Shown: positions 44,647 to 55,101, counted from the first letter of the stretch. The stretch is 64,000 nucleotides of DNA from Streptococcus mitis (GCF_946190065.1 NZ_CAMHZD010000001.1:1-64000), one strand, 5' to 3'. Notes: generated from the letters alone by a model not told the origin. Program-made: numbers and translations.

Positions 44647-45332
44647 AGTTCATTAACGACATAGTCAAAGAGGTTTTTATCTTTGGGGCGATTTTCAAAA
44701 AGAAACTCTGGATGCCATTGGACACCGAGAAAGGCGATATCATCCGTACTAATGACAGCTTCAATAATGCCATCCTTAGGATCATGAGCCGCAATCTTTA
44801 AGTTAGGTGCTAAATCCTTGATGCTCTGATGGTGGAAGGAGTTGATATGGGAAATTTCTCCATAGATTTCTCGAAGAACAGTATCAGGTTCTGTTACCAA
44901 GCGTTGAGTTGTGTACTCAGCAGAACAATCCTGCCAATGGTCTTCGATATCTTGGTACAAAGTTCCACCCATAGCAACGTTAAAGAGTTGAGTTCCACGA
45001 CAGACAGAAAAAATTGGCTTTTTCTGTTTAATAGCTTCCTTGATAAGGGCCAGTTCAAAGATATCCCTTTGAAGGTGGTAGTCATCGCTATCGATGGTTT
45101 TTGGTTCACCATAGAATTTTGGATCAACATTTTGCCCACCTGTCAAGATGAGTTTGTCAATCATACTGATATAGTGGCTAGCCATTTCTTGATCACCAAT
45201 CGGTAGGATGATGGGAATCCCTCCAGCGTCTTTAACGCCTTCCACAAAGCCTTTTGCTACGTAGCTCATCATGATGTCATCATCTGGATGAGTTTTTTCG
45301 TTTCCTGTAATCCCAATAACTGGTTTTTTCAT
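44643..45332 (-). CDS. Class I glutamine amidotransferase-like peptidase C26
   Basis: A 229-residue protein of the PuuD/gamma-glutamyl-GABA hydrolase type: nucleophile Cys in [17 protein letters not shown] and His/Glu in GVQWHPEF. N-terminus [12 protein letters not shown] is typical. It hydrolyses a gamma-glutamyl amide; the exact substrate is unknown. It lies 17 bases after rex, probably one transcript. Confidence 0.92.
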   Translation of the reverse strand: MKKPVIGITGNEKTHPDDDIMMSYVAKGFVEGVKDAGGIPIILPIGDQEMASHYISMIDKLILTGGQNVDPKFYGEPKTIDSDDYHLQRDIFELALIKEAIKQKKPIFSVCRGTQLFNVAMGGTLYQDIEDHWQDCSAEYTTQRLVTEPDTVLREIYGEISHINSFHHQSIKDLAPNLKIAAHDPKDGIIEAVISTDDIAFLGVQWHPEFLFENRPKDKNLFDYVVNEL

Positions 45333-45349
45333 AAAATGATTTTCGCTTT

Positions 45350-45991
45350 CTAATCCTCTTTTCGCATGAAGTAGAGGAGGGTTTGGAGTTCACTTGTCAA
45401 ATCAACATACTGAACGACCACGTCTTTTGGTAAATGCAGATGGACTGGTGAAAAACTGAGAATTCCTTTCACACCAGCATCCACCAAGAGATTGGCAACC
45501 TCTTGTGACTTGACGCTGGGAACTGTCAGGATAGCAGTCTTCACATCAGCATCCTTGATTTTATCCTTGATTTGAGAAATTCCGTAAATAGGAATCCCAT
45601 CAGGAGTTTGGGTACCGACTTCGGGATGGTCATCTAGGTCAAAGGCCATGATAATTTTCATCTTGTTACGCTCGTGGAAGCGGTAGTGGAGAAGGGCATG
45701 GCCCATATTTCCAATACCTACCAGCATGACATTGGTGATAGAGTTATCATTGAGCAAATCGGCAAAAAATGTCATCAGTTTTTTGACATCATAGCCAAAA
45801 CCACGGCGACCTAGTTCACCAAAGTAGGAAAAATCACGACGTACGGTCGCTGAATCAATACCGATAGCCTCTGCAATTTGCTTAGAGTTGGCACGTTCAA
45901 TCTTTTCTGCATGAAATCTCTTAAAAATTCGATAGTAGAGAGAGAGTCTTTTCGCTGTTGCTTTTGGAATAGCAGACTGTTTATCTTTCAC
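45350..45991 (-). CDS. rex: Redox-sensing repressor Rex
   Basis: A 213-residue protein: winged helix ([57 protein letters not shown]) and Rossmann domain with [13 protein letters not shown], plus a C-terminal swapped helix. It senses the NADH/NAD ratio and represses fermentation genes. Confidence 0.97.
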   Translation of the reverse strand: MKDKQSAIPKATAKRLSLYYRIFKRFHAEKIERANSKQIAEAIGIDSATVRRDFSYFGELGRRGFGYDVKKLMTFFADLLNDNSITNVMLVGIGNMGHALLHYRFHERNKMKIIMAFDLDDHPEVGTQTPDGIPIYGISQIKDKIKDADVKTAILTVPSVKSQEVANLLVDAGVKGILSFSPVHLHLPKDVVVQYVDLTSELQTLLYFMRKED

Positions 45992-46054
45992 AAAATCACA
46001 ACCTTTCTATTCTTCTATTTTATAGAAACATTGTGAAAAAATCAACAAAAACAA

Positions 46055-46082
46055 GAAAAAACTAAGAAAAATCTTAGTTTTG
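46055..46082 (-). terminator. Terminator of the prs-to-DUF4649 operon
   Basis: On the minus strand ACTAAGA and TCTTAGT pair around TTTT, then TTTTTT. It overlaps the last codons of the DUF4649 gene. Confidence 0.8.
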
Positions 46083-46289
46083 ATGTAAAAAATCTGCATG
46101 TGATAGAAAACGGTAGAGGTCTCCGACCAGTCCTTGGTAAACTTCCTGCCCTTTAAAGGTCAAAGAAGTTACATAAAGTGTATCTGGTAGGGTCACACAT
46201 CCTGACAGAGCCAGCATGAGAGCTTCATAATCCTCATACTTGAGTGTACGCTCTACATGATAGTTGTCCTTATAGGTCAGTTCAAACAT
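46074..46289 (-). CDS. DUF4649-like small protein
   Basis: A 71-residue protein with start ATG 46289 (MFELTYKDNYHVER); a longer frame to 46325 overlaps the upstream gene. Residues YEDYEALMLALSGCVTLPDTLYVTSLTFKG suggest a small alpha/beta fold. Function unknown; conserved in streptococci downstream of the cysteine desulfurase and DUF1831 genes. Confidence 0.8.
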   Translation of the reverse strand: MFELTYKDNYHVERTLKYEDYEALMLALSGCVTLPDTLYVTSLTFKGQEVYQGLVGDLYRFLSHADFLHQN

Positions 46290-46296
46290 ATGGGAC

Positions 46297-46644
46297 TTAT
46301 CTTTCCGATTTTGTAAAGACACCACGCTCTACTAAGCTATCCATGAGGAAATAGAATTTTTCTTGATGAATGTGGTGGTCTTCTGATTTGAAAATATCAA
46401 CTAGACGTAGCCCAAACTTGTCAGTGATATTGATTTTAGCACCTGTAAGTTCCTTGTTAATGATGATTTTGAGTTGGAAGCCTTCACCGCTGTTTGGCAC
46501 TTTTTCCAAAAGGCGAGTCAGTTCATAGTTACCAACCTTAGTCTCAAAAAAGGTATTGTCCTTAAGGGTGAATTTTTTAACAGAAGGGCTAAGAGTGTAG
46601 TCGTAACGACAATTTTTTAACTGAATGGTTTTTTCAAATGCCAT
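46297..46644 (-). CDS. DUF1831 protein
   Basis: A 115-residue protein (MAFEKTIQLKNCRYDYTLSPSVKKFTLKDNTF). Known in Firmicutes next to cysteine desulfurase genes, as here (4 bases from it). Function unknown; a role in sulphur or tRNA-thiolation metabolism is inferred only from position. Confidence 0.8.
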   Translation of the reverse strand: MAFEKTIQLKNCRYDYTLSPSVKKFTLKDNTFFETKVGNYELTRLLEKVPNSGEGFQLKIIINKELTGAKINITDKFGLRLVDIFKSEDHHIHQEKFYFLMDSLVERGVFTKSER

Positions 46645-46648
46645 ATGG

Positions 46649-47764
46649 CTAACCTCCGATAATTTCTTTTAAGGTTTTTGCGAGGGTTTCTAGGTCTTCA
46701 ACAGTATTTTCTGGCGACAAACTGATACGAACGGATTCCTTCAAGCGTTCTGAATTTGCCCCGTACATGGCTTCAAGAACATGGCTGGATTGGACAATGC
46801 CTGCCGTACAGGCTGAACCAGTAGAGATAGAAATTCCAGCCAAATCTAGACGGAGGAGTAAGAGGTCATTTTTCTGACCAGGAAATCCAATATTGAGGAC
46901 ATAAGGGAGATGATGTTGTCCTCTATTCAAGTAATATTGAATGCCCTCTAGCTCTGTAAGAAAGGCAGTTTCTAGATTTTGTACATGTTGAAAATTGTCT
47001 TCTTGTTTTTCTAGGTCTTCTTTTAGAGCTGCAACCATGCCTACGATGGCAGCCAGATTTTCAGTTCCTGCACGTTTTTTCTGTTCTTGGTCTCCGCCAT
47101 GGAGATAGGAATCAAAGTCCATGCTAGAAGCGTAGAGAAAACCGATTCCCTTAGGACCATGGAACTTGTGGGCCGAAGCAGTGAGAAAATCAATGCCCAA
47201 TTCTTCGGGATGAATTGGTATTTTGCCAATAGCTTGAACTGCGTCGACATGATAAGCGGCAGGGTGTTGCTTGAGTATTTGGCCAATTTCAGCAATGGGA
47301 AGTAGGTTTCCTGTCTCATTATTAGCAAACATGGTAGAAACCAAAATCGTATCGTCACGTAAGGCCTCTTGAATTTGCTGGGCGGTGATTTCTTGATTTT
47401 CTGGTTGGATAATGGTTGCTTCAAACCCAAAGTGTTGAACCAAGTAATCAATGGTTTCAAGGACGGCATGGTGCTCAATAGCAGTTGTGATGATATGTTT
47501 TCCTTGTTCTTGATGACGAAGGCAGTATCCAATGATGGCAGTATTGTTGCCTTCAGTCCCACCAGAAGTGAAAAAGATATGTTGAGGTTTTGTTCCCAGT
47601 AACTGGGCTAGTTCCTGACGGGCTTCTCTCAAGAGTTTTCCAGCTTGACGACCATGACCATGAATACTAGATGGATTTCCGTGGGTTTCTTGCATAACCT
47701 TGGTCATCGCTGAAATAGCAACTGCTGACATGGGAGTCGTTGCAGCATTGTCCAAATAAATCAA
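46649..47764 (-). CDS. Cysteine desulfurase (NifS/IscS family)
   Basis: A 371-residue PLP enzyme: the PLP lysine is in TASAHKFHGPKGIGFLY (~200), and the active Cys in SISTGSACTAGIVQSSHVL (~323) sits in the short class I-type loop region. N-terminus IYLDNAATTPMS. It removes sulphur from cysteine for cofactor or tRNA thiolation. Ten bases after prs. Confidence 0.93.
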   Translation of the reverse strand: MIYLDNAATTPMSAVAISAMTKVMQETHGNPSSIHGHGRQAGKLLREARQELAQLLGTKPQHIFFTSGGTEGNNTAIIGYCLRHQEQGKHIITTAIEHHAVLETIDYLVQHFGFEATIIQPENQEITAQQIQEALRDDTILVSTMFANNETGNLLPIAEIGQILKQHPAAYHVDAVQAIGKIPIHPEELGIDFLTASAHKFHGPKGIGFLYASSMDFDSYLHGGDQEQKKRAGTENLAAIVGMVAALKEDLEKQEDNFQHVQNLETAFLTELEGIQYYLNRGQHHLPYVLNIGFPGQKNDLLLLRLDLAGISISTGSACTAGIVQSSHVLEAMYGANSERLKESVRISLSPENTVEDLETLAKTLKEIIGG

Positions 47765-47773
47765 AGAATCACC

Positions 47774-48733
47774 TTATTTCTTTTTATTGTAGGCAAAGAG
47801 TGGGCTGACTGGTTTTCTTTCGTGGATACGGACGATGGCATCACCAATTAACTCACTAGCAGTGATGTAGCATACGTTTTTAGGAGTTTTTTCTTTTGTT
47901 GCTACTGAATCAGTCACAAGAATTTCTTTAATATTAGTATTGTCAAGAAGTTCAGCAGCACCTTCAACAAAGAGACCATGACTAGAAACAGCATAAATTT
48001 CTGTAGCTCCTTCACGTTCAACGATTTTAGCAGCTTCAGAGAAGGTGCGTCCTGTATTAAGAATATCATCAATCAAGATGGCTTTCTTACCTTCGACATC
48101 ACCGATAATATATCCTTCGTTGCGAGTTGCATCGTCTTGTGGGTAGTCGATAATGGCGATAGGAGCATCAAGATATTCAGCCAAACTACGAGCGCGTTTC
48201 ACACCTGAATTTTTAGGGCTAACAACAACAACATCTGAGCCAAGTAAGCCCTTATCGCAATAATGTTTTGCAAATAGGGGAACTGTGAAAAGGTTATCGA
48301 CAGGAATATCAAAGAATCCTTGAACCTGAACGGCATGCAAATCAAGCGTAAGGATACGATCGACACCAGCCTTAACTAGCATATTGGCAACTAGTTTCGC
48401 TGTAAGTGGCTCACGAGGTGAAGCGATGCGGTCTTGACGTGCATAGCCAAAATATGGAAGGACAACGTTGATACTGTGCGCACTTGCACGAACACAAGCA
48501 TCAACCATGATTAACAATTCCATTAGGTGGTTGTTAACAGGGAAACTTGTTGATTGGATGATGTACACATCATAACCACGGACACTTTCTTCGATATTTA
48601 CTTGGATTTCTCCATCTGAAAATTGACGTGATGATAGTTTTCCAAGTGTGACACCAACAGCTTGAGCAATTTTCTGTGCAATCTCTTGGTTAGAGTTGAG
48701 TGCGAAAAGTTTCATGTTTTTTCTATCTGACAT
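47774..48733 (-). CDS. prs: Ribose-phosphate pyrophosphokinase
   Basis: A 319-residue protein: [15 protein letters not shown]-type N-domain, [21 protein letters not shown], and the PRPP loop [19 protein letters not shown]. It makes PRPP from ribose-5-phosphate for nucleotide, His and Trp synthesis. The start ATG 48733 follows GAGGA. First gene of a four-gene operon. Confidence 0.96.
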   Translation of the reverse strand: MSDRKNMKLFALNSNQEIAQKIAQAVGVTLGKLSSRQFSDGEIQVNIEESVRGYDVYIIQSTSFPVNNHLMELLIMVDACVRASAHSINVVLPYFGYARQDRIASPREPLTAKLVANMLVKAGVDRILTLDLHAVQVQGFFDIPVDNLFTVPLFAKHYCDKGLLGSDVVVVSPKNSGVKRARSLAEYLDAPIAIIDYPQDDATRNEGYIIGDVEGKKAILIDDILNTGRTFSEAAKIVEREGATEIYAVSSHGLFVEGAAELLDNTNIKEILVTDSVATKEKTPKNVCYITASELIGDAIVRIHERKPVSPLFAYNKKK

Positions 48734-48844
48734 TATAGACCGTCCTCTGTAAACTTTTTAAATCCTAGTCATATCTGTTTGGCCTATATGAACTGGGATT
48801 TTTGTATTTTATCTTTTCTATTTTACCAAAAAATAGAGATTATT

Positions 48845-49414
48845 TCAGCTATTTTTCATGCTTTTGACAAATCGGACCAATTTTGAGGGAGCTTTTTGAT
48901 AAGCAACCTGATTTTCCTCTAAAAATTGCTGGAAATCTTGTTTCCCTTGCTCGTGATTTTCAACTTCAAGCTCTAATTCGTAATCTGTAATATCAAAGTA
49001 CTGACTTTCATCCAGCGCCATGAGACCAATAGCTGTTTGCATTTCATAGCGAAGTGTCGTTAGACAACCAAGAATCTGCCATTCACTAGTTTTAATACCA
49101 TGTTTCGCCAATTCATCAAGAACCAGCCCCTGAGGAAGTTCTTCCTTAGCCAGGTAGTTTTCAGCATCTTTTAGTTGCAATTTTTGGTTGTATTCCATGT
49201 TTCCAATACTTTGCGGGACTTTGAGTGTCAATTCTGCCCAGTCTTCAAAGGTTCGAATGCGCATAGCAACTTTCTTTTCTCGTAGTTCAAAATCAGGCGT
49301 GTCTATGTAGTAATTTTTTTGAAGAACAGGAGTGACGTCTGTGAACTGGTCCTTTAGACGATTGTATTCATCTTTTTTCAAGAGTGTTTTCAATTCAATT
49401 TCTAAATGTTTCAT
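48845..49414 (-). CDS. CYTH-domain (triphosphate tunnel) protein
   Basis: A 189-residue protein with N-terminal ExExK motif (EIELKTLLKKDEY) and beta-barrel features (MRIRTFEDWAELTLKVPQ, ALDESQYFDITDYELELEVE). CYTH enzymes hydrolyse inorganic tri- or polyphosphate or make cyclic AMP; in this clade triphosphatase activity is most likely. Divergent from relQ. Confidence 0.9.
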   Translation of the reverse strand: MKHLEIELKTLLKKDEYNRLKDQFTDVTPVLQKNYYIDTPDFELREKKVAMRIRTFEDWAELTLKVPQSIGNMEYNQKLQLKDAENYLAKEELPQGLVLDELAKHGIKTSEWQILGCLTTLRYEMQTAIGLMALDESQYFDITDYELELEVENHEQGKQDFQQFLEENQVAYQKAPSKLVRFVKSMKNS

Positions 49415-49451
49415 TTTTTTTACCTTTTCTTTATCGTTGAAAGCGGATTTA

Positions 49452-49460
49452 TGGTATAAT
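49452..49460 (+). promoter_or_regulatory. Extended -10 promoter of relQ
   Basis: TGGTATAAT, with TATAAT at 49455-49460. No good -35 at standard spacing. Confidence 0.6.
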
Positions 49461-49542
49461 AAGCATTGTATTTATTGTATATGAATCTGGAGAAAAAATC
49501 AAAGATATTTTTGAAGGATAACATGAGAACAAGGGAGAATAT

Positions 49543-50214
49543 ATGACCTTAGAATGGGAAGAATTTCTAGATCCTTACATTCAAGCTGTTGGTGAGTTAA
49601 AGATTAAACTACGTGGTATTCGGAAGCAATATCGTAAGCAAAATAAGCATTCTCCGATTGAGTTTGTGACTGGTCGAGTCAAACCAATTGAGAGTATCAA
49701 GGAAAAAATGGCTCGGCGTGGCATTACTTATGCGACCTTAGAGCACGATTTGCAAGATATTGCCGGCTTGCGTGTGATGGTTCAGTTTGTTGATGACGTC
49801 AAGGAAGTAGTGGAGATTTTGCGCAAACGTCAGGACATGCGAATCATACAGGAGCGAGATTACATTACTCATCGAAAAGCATCAGGCTACCGTTCCTATC
49901 ACGTGGTAGTAGAATATACGGTTGATACCATCAATGGAGCCAAGACCATTTTGGCGGAAATTCAAATTCGTACCTTGGCCATGAATTTCTGGGCAACGAT
50001 AGAACATTCTCTCAACTACAAGTACCAAGGGGATTTCCCAGAGGAAATTAAAAAGAGACTGGAAATTACTGCCAAAATTGCCCATCAGTTGGATGAAGAA
50101 ATGGGTAAAATACGTGATGATATCCAAGAAGCCCAAGCACTTTTTGATCCTTTGAGTAGAAAATTAAATGACGGTGTAGGAAACAGTGACGATACAGATG
50201 AAGAATACAGGTAA
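49543..50214 (+). CDS. relQ: Small alarmone synthetase RelQ
   Basis: A 223-residue RelA/SpoT synthetase-domain protein without hydrolase or regulatory domains. Motifs: [52 protein letters not shown] and [24 protein letters not shown]. It makes (p)ppGpp from GTP/GDP and ATP. It overlaps nadK by 17 bases and opens the relQ-nadK-RluD-pta run. Confidence 0.95.
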   Translation: MTLEWEEFLDPYIQAVGELKIKLRGIRKQYRKQNKHSPIEFVTGRVKPIESIKEKMARRGITYATLEHDLQDIAGLRVMVQFVDDVKEVVEILRKRQDMRIIQERDYITHRKASGYRSYHVVVEYTVDTINGAKTILAEIQIRTLAMNFWATIEHSLNYKYQGDFPEEIKKRLEITAKIAHQLDEEMGKIRDDIQEAQALFDPLSRKLNDGVGNSDDTDEEYR

Positions 50215-51016
50215 ACGAATTGACCTGATAGCTAATAGAAAACCACAGAGTCAAAGGGTTTTGTATGAATTGCGAGATCGTTTGAAGAGAAATCAGTTTA
50301 TACTCAATGATACCAATCCAGATATCGTTATTTCCATCGGTGGTGATGGTATGCTCTTGTCGGTCTTTCATAAGTACGAAAACCAGCTTGACAAGGTCCG
50401 CTTCATTGGTGTTCACACTGGACATTTGGGCTTCTATACGGACTACCGTGATTTTGAGTTGGACAAGCTAGTGACTAATTTACAGCTAGATACCGGAGCA
50501 AGAGTCTCTTACCCTGTTCTGAATGTGAAGGTTTTTCTCGAAAATGGTGAAGTGAAGATTTTTAGAGCACTAAATGAAGCCAGTATCCGCAGGTCTGATC
50601 GAACCATGGTGGCGGATGTTGTGATTAACGGTGTCCACTTTGAACGTTTTCGTGGAGATGGGCTAACAGTTTCGACACCGACTGGTAGTACAGCCTATAA
50701 CAAGTCGCTTGGTGGAGCTGTTTTACACCCAACCATTGAAGCTTTGCAATTAACGGAAATTGCCAGCCTTAACAATCGTGTCTATCGAACGCTGGGTTCG
50801 TCCATTATTGTTCCTAAGAAGGATAAGATTGAACTTATTCCAACAAGAAACGATTACCATACCATTTCGGTTGACAATAGCGTTTATTCCTTCCGCAATA
50901 TTGAACGAATTGAGTATCAAATCGACCATCATAAGATTCACTTTGTCGCATCACCGAGCCATACCAGTTTTTGGAACCGCGTTAAGGATGCTTTTATCGG
51001 CGAGGTGGATGAATGA
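50198..51016 (+). CDS. nadK: NAD kinase
   Basis: A 272-residue protein with start ATG 50198 ([17 protein letters not shown]) inside the end of relQ. Motifs [15 protein letters not shown] and [19 protein letters not shown] are diagnostic. It phosphorylates NAD to NADP. It overlaps the pseudouridine synthase gene by 4 bases. Confidence 0.96.
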   Translation: MKNTGKRIDLIANRKPQSQRVLYELRDRLKRNQFILNDTNPDIVISIGGDGMLLSVFHKYENQLDKVRFIGVHTGHLGFYTDYRDFELDKLVTNLQLDTGARVSYPVLNVKVFLENGEVKIFRALNEASIRRSDRTMVADVVINGVHFERFRGDGLTVSTPTGSTAYNKSLGGAVLHPTIEALQLTEIASLNNRVYRTLGSSIIVPKKDKIELIPTRNDYHTISVDNSVYSFRNIERIEYQIDHHKIHFVASPSHTSFWNRVKDAFIGEVDE

Positions 51017-51909
51017 GGTTTGAATTTATTGCAGATGAGCATGTCAAGGTCAAGACCTTCTTAAAAAAGCATGAGGTTTCTAAGGGGCTTCTGGCCAAGA
51101 TTAAGTTTCGAGGTGGAGCTATTGTGGTCAATGATCAACCACAAAATGCGACGTATCTATTGGATATTGGAGACCGAGTTACCATTGATATTCCCGCTGA
51201 GGAAGGTTTTGAAACTCTAGAAGCTATCGAGCGCCCACTGGATATTCTCTATGAGGATGACCATTTTCTAGTCTTGAATAAACCCTATGGAGTGGCTTCT
51301 ATTCCTAGTGTCAACCACTCCAATACCATTGCCAATTTTATCAAGGGTTACTATGTCAAGCAAAATTATGAAAATCAGCAGGTTCACATTGTGACCAGAC
51401 TTGATAGGGACACTTCTGGTTTGATGCTCTTTGCTAAGCACGGTTATGCACATGCACGATTAGACAAGCAGTTGCAGAAGAAGTCCATTGAAAAACGCTA
51501 CTTTGCTTTGGTTAAAGGTGATGGCCACTTGGAAGCAGAGGGGGAAATTATTGCTCCGATTGCGCGTGATGAAGACTCCATTATTACCAGACGTGTAGCT
51601 AAAGGTGGAAAGTATGCCCATACTTCTTACAAGATTGTAGCTTCTTATGGAAATATTCACTTGGTCGATATTCGCCTGCACACTGGGCGTACCCACCAAA
51701 TCCGAGTCCATTTTTCTCATATCGGTTTTCCTTTGTTGGGAGATGACTTGTACGGTGGTAGTCTAGACGATGGAATTCAGCGCCAGGCCCTACATTGTCA
51801 TTCCTTAACTTTTTATCATCCATTTTTAGAGCAAGACTTGCAGTTAGAAAGTCCCTTGCCGAATGATTTTAGCAACCTTATTACCCAGTTATCAACTAAT
51901 ACTCTATAA
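51013..51909 (+). CDS. RluD/RluA-family pseudouridine synthase
   Basis: A 298-residue protein: an S4-like N-terminal part ([26 protein letters not shown]), catalytic Asp in [18 protein letters not shown] and [24 protein letters not shown]. It isomerises uridines in 23S rRNA or tRNA; the exact site cannot be told. Part of the relQ-nadK operon. Confidence 0.92.
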   Translation: MRFEFIADEHVKVKTFLKKHEVSKGLLAKIKFRGGAIVVNDQPQNATYLLDIGDRVTIDIPAEEGFETLEAIERPLDILYEDDHFLVLNKPYGVASIPSVNHSNTIANFIKGYYVKQNYENQQVHIVTRLDRDTSGLMLFAKHGYAHARLDKQLQKKSIEKRYFALVKGDGHLEAEGEIIAPIARDEDSIITRRVAKGGKYAHTSYKIVASYGNIHLVDIRLHTGRTHQIRVHFSHIGFPLLGDDLYGGSLDDGIQRQALHCHSLTFYHPFLEQDLQLESPLPNDFSNLITQLSTNTL

Positions 51910-51952
51910 AAACAGTTTCAGAGTATAATTATTATCTTAAAGGAGAAAACTC

Positions 51953-52927
51953 ATGGAAGTTTTTGAAAGTCTCAAAGCCAACTTGGTTGGTAAAAATGCT
52001 CGTATCGTTCTCCCTGAAGGGGAAGAACCTCGTATTCTTCAAGCGACTAAACGCTTGGTAAAAGAAACAGAAGTGATTCCTGTTTTGCTTGGAAATCCTG
52101 AAAAAATTAAAATTTATCTTGAAATCGAAGGTATTGAGGACGGTTATGAAGTCATCGACCCTCAACACTACGATAAATTTGAAGAAATGGTTGCTGCTTT
52201 AGTGGAGCGTCGCAAGGGCAAAATGTCTGAAGAAGATGCACGCAAGGTTTTGGTTGAAGATGTCAATTATTTTGGTGTTATGTTAGTATACCTGGGCTTG
52301 GTTGATGGAATGGTGTCAGGTGCGATTCACTCAACTGCTTCAACAGTTCGCCCAGCTCTTCAAATCATCAAAACTCGTCCAAATGTTACTCGTACTTCAG
52401 GTGCCTTCCTCATGGTTCGTGGTACGGAACGTTACCTATTTGGTGACTGTGCCATCAACATCAATCCAGATGCAGAAGCCTTGGCTGAAATTGCCATCAA
52501 CTCAGCAATCACAGCTAAGATGTTTGGCATCGAACCTAAAATTGCTATGCTAAGCTATTCTACTAAAGGGTCAGGTTTTGGTGAAAGTGTTGATAAGGTT
52601 GTTGAAGCCACTAAAATTGCTCACGACTTGCGTCCTGACCTTGAAATCGATGGGGAATTGCAATTTGATGCAGCCTTCGTTCCAGAAACTGCAGCTCTGA
52701 AAGCTCCTGGAAGTACGGTTGCTGGTCAAGCAAATGTCTTTATCTTCCCAGGTATCGAGGCAGGAAATATCGGCTACAAGATGGCTGAACGTCTTGGTGG
52801 CTTTGCGGCTGTTGGACCTGTTTTGCAAGGTTTGAACAAGCCAGTTAACGACCTTTCTCGTGGATGTAATGCTGATGATGTCTACAAGTTGACCCTTATC
52901 ACAGCAGCCCAAGCTGTTCATCAATAA
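51953..52927 (+). CDS. pta: Phosphate acetyltransferase
   Basis: A 324-residue Pta/EutD protein: LPEGEEPRILQATKRLV, VSGAIHSTASTVRPALQIIKT, AMLSYSTKGSGFGESVDKV and GPVLQGLNKPVNDLSRGC. It interconverts acetyl-CoA and acetyl-phosphate. It has its own SD (AAAGGAG) 43 bases after the previous gene. A terminator and a BOX element follow. Confidence 0.97.
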   Translation: MEVFESLKANLVGKNARIVLPEGEEPRILQATKRLVKETEVIPVLLGNPEKIKIYLEIEGIEDGYEVIDPQHYDKFEEMVAALVERRKGKMSEEDARKVLVEDVNYFGVMLVYLGLVDGMVSGAIHSTASTVRPALQIIKTRPNVTRTSGAFLMVRGTERYLFGDCAININPDAEALAEIAINSAITAKMFGIEPKIAMLSYSTKGSGFGESVDKVVEATKIAHDLRPDLEIDGELQFDAAFVPETAALKAPGSTVAGQANVFIFPGIEAGNIGYKMAERLGGFAAVGPVLQGLNKPVNDLSRGCNADDVYKLTLITAAQAVHQ

Positions 52928-52934
52928 GATTCAG

Positions 52935-52963
52935 TCCTCTTTCCCTCGGGAAGAGGCTTTTTA
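52935..52963 (+). terminator. Terminator after pta
   Basis: CCTCTT(T)CCC pairs with GGGAAGAGG around TC, with one bulge, followed by CTTTTT. Confidence 0.75.
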
Positions 52964-53114
52964 TACTCAATGAAAATCAAAGAGCAAACTAGGAAACTAG
53001 CCTCAGGTTGCTCAAAGCACTGCTTTGAGGTTGCAGATAAGACTGACGAAGTCAGGAACCATACCTACGGCAAGGCGACGTTGACGTGGTCTGAATTTGA
53101 TTTTCGAAGAGTAC
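52962..53114. repeat. BOX element, inverted relative to the one at 41290
   Basis: It starts TATACTCAATGAAAATC and ends TTTCGAAGAGTA. It contains CTACGGCAAGGCGACG, the well-known boxA primer sequence. Length ~153 fits one boxA, one boxB and one boxC. Confidence 0.92.
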
Positions 53115-53147
53115 TAATACTAGGAAAAGGACAGTTAGAATCTTCTG

Positions 53148-53156
53148 TGTTATACT
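53148..53156 (+). promoter_or_regulatory. Extended -10 promoter of mutY, leaderless
   Basis: TGTTATACT with TATACT at 53151-53156; the predicted start (+7) coincides with the mutY ATG at 53163. No SD precedes the ATG. Confidence 0.6.
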
Positions 53157-53162
53157 AGAGAT

Positions 53163-54338
53163 ATGTTAGATTTGAAAGAATACGGTATCGTCATGTGGCC
53201 GGAGGAGAAGATCATTTCTTTCCGTGAGAAACTTCTCGCTTGGTATGATGAAAACAAAAGAGATTTACCGTGGCGTAGAAGTAAAAATCCTTATCATATC
53301 TGGGTGTCTGAAATTATGCTCCAGCAAACTAGGGTGGATACGGTTATCCCTTATTACGAACGATTCTTGGACTGGTTTCCAACAGTAGAAAGTTTGGCGA
53401 ATGCGCCTGAAGAGCGTTTGTTGAAGGCTTGGGAAGGTTTGGGTTATTATTCTCGAGTTCGTAATTTACAGGCTGCAGCCCAGCAGATTATGACTGATTT
53501 TGGTGGTCAATTTCCAAACACCTATGAAGGAATTTCCAGCTTGAAAGGAATTGGACCTTACACTGCAGGAGCCATTTCCAGTATTGCTTTTAACTTGCCT
53601 GAGCCAGCTGTAGATGGTAATGTCATGCGTGTTTTGGCACGTCTATTTGAAGTTAATCACGATATTGGGATTCCAAGTAATCGTAAAATTTTTCAGGCAA
53701 TGATGGAAATCTTGATTGACCCAGAAAGGCCTGGTGACTTTAATCAAGCTTTGATGGACTTAGGATCTGATATTGAGGCGCCTGTAAATCCCAGACCAGA
53801 AGAAAGCCCAGTTAAGGACTTTAGTGCGGCATATCAGAATGGCACAATGGACCGTTATCCAATTAAGGCTCCCAAGAAAAAGCCTGTTCCAATTTATCTT
53901 AAAGCCTTGGTGGTCAAAAATACTCAGGGACAATTTTTACTTGAAAAAAATGAAAGTGAAAAGCTATTGGCAGGTTTTTGGCATTTCCCCTTGATAGAAG
54001 TTGATAACTTTTCGCAAGGAGAGCAGTTTGACCTCTTTCATCAGGTTGCAGAAGAAAGCGTGAACTTTGGTCCCAGTCCAGAAGAGAGTTTCCAGCAGGA
54101 CTATGACCTAGATGTTGATTGGCTTGATATTTATTTTGAGACTGTCAAGCATATCTTTAGTCATCGTAAGTGGCATGTTCAAATTGTAGCAGGTCAGGTG
54201 AGTGACTACAATGACTTTCCAGATAGGGAAGTTCGCTGGCTTTCACCAGAAGAGTTTAAGAATTACCCACTTGCCAAACCCCAACAAAAAATCTGGCAGG
54301 CTTATGCACAAGCCAACTTAGACAGTAGTAAAGACTAG
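53163..54338 (+). CDS. mutY: A/G-specific adenine glycosylase without iron-sulphur ligands
   Basis: A 391-residue protein: helix-hairpin-helix LKGIGPYTAGAISSIAF, with the catalytic Asp in PAVDGNVMRVLAR, and a C-terminal Nudix-like 8-oxoG recognition domain (KPVPIYLKALVVKN onward, GFWHFPLIEV). It removes adenine opposite 8-oxoG, complementing mutX. The four Cys of the usual 4Fe-4S loop after MDLGSDIEAPVNPRPEESPV are absent; the protein contains no Cys at all. Cluster-free MutY proteins are known in lactic acid bacteria. Translation probably starts leaderless. Confidence 0.96.
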   Translation: MLDLKEYGIVMWPEEKIISFREKLLAWYDENKRDLPWRRSKNPYHIWVSEIMLQQTRVDTVIPYYERFLDWFPTVESLANAPEERLLKAWEGLGYYSRVRNLQAAAQQIMTDFGGQFPNTYEGISSLKGIGPYTAGAISSIAFNLPEPAVDGNVMRVLARLFEVNHDIGIPSNRKIFQAMMEILIDPERPGDFNQALMDLGSDIEAPVNPRPEESPVKDFSAAYQNGTMDRYPIKAPKKKPVPIYLKALVVKNTQGQFLLEKNESEKLLAGFWHFPLIEVDNFSQGEQFDLFHQVAEESVNFGPSPEESFQQDYDLDVDWLDIYFETVKHIFSHRKWHVQIVAGQVSDYNDFPDREVRWLSPEEFKNYPLAKPQQKIWQAYAQANLDSSKD

Positions 54339-54366
54339 CTATTGTGTCTTCTTTTTATTTTTTTGA

Positions 54367-54372
54367 TATAAT
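54367..54372 (+). promoter_or_regulatory. -10 box of the vicRKX operon
   Basis: TATAAT at 54367-54372, followed by AAAAAGGTG before the vicR start. A -35-like TTGTGT lies 19 bases upstream, a long spacer. Confidence 0.6.
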
Positions 54373-54393
54373 AGTAGAGAAAAAGGTGAACAA

Positions 54394-55101
54394 ATGAAAA
54401 AAATATTAATTGTAGATGATGAAAAACCAATCTCGGATATTATCAAGTTTAATATGACCAAGGAAGGTTACGAGGTTGTAACTGCTTTTAATGGTCGTGA
54501 AGCACTAGAACAATTTGAAGCAGAGCAACCAGATATTATTATTCTGGATTTGATGCTTCCCGAAATTGATGGTTTAGAAGTTGCAAAGACTATTCGTAAG
54601 ACGAGTAGTGTTCCTATTATCATGCTGTCAGCTAAAGACAGCGAATTTGATAAGGTTATTGGTTTGGAGCTTGGAGCGGATGACTATGTGACAAAACCCT
54701 TCTCAAATCGTGAGTTGCAGGCGCGTGTTAAAGCTCTTCTTCGTCGTACGGACTTGGTTTCTGTAGATAATCAAGAGTCAGATGAAAAGAAAACCCAACC
54801 TTTGCAAATTGGGGACTTGGAGATTGTACCAGATGCCTATGTGGCTAAAAAATATGGTGAAGAACTAGACTTGACCCACCGTGAATTTGAACTTTTGTAC
54901 CACTTGGCTTCTCATATTGGTCAAGTGATTACCCGTGAACACTTGCTTGAAACGGTCTGGGGGTATGATTATTTCGGAGATGTTCGGACTGTTGACGTAA
55001 CTATCAGACGTTTGCGTGAGAAGATTGAAGATACACCTAGTCGTCCAGAGTATATCCTAACACGTCGTGGTGTTGGTTATTATATGAGAAATAATGATTG
55101 A
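54394..55101 (+). CDS. vicR: Essential response regulator VicR (WalR)
   Basis: A 235-residue OmpR-type regulator: receiver with Asp in [13 protein letters not shown] (~52) and Lys in [12 protein letters not shown]; winged helix with [53 protein letters not shown]. It controls wall metabolism genes such as pcsB in streptococci. It overlaps vicK by 8 bases. Confidence 0.97.
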   Translation: MKKILIVDDEKPISDIIKFNMTKEGYEVVTAFNGREALEQFEAEQPDIIILDLMLPEIDGLEVAKTIRKTSSVPIIMLSAKDSEFDKVIGLELGADDYVTKPFSNRELQARVKALLRRTDLVSVDNQESDEKKTQPLQIGDLEIVPDAYVAKKYGEELDLTHREFELLYHLASHIGQVITREHLLETVWGYDYFGDVRTVDVTIRRLREKIEDTPSRPEYILTRRGVGYYMRNND

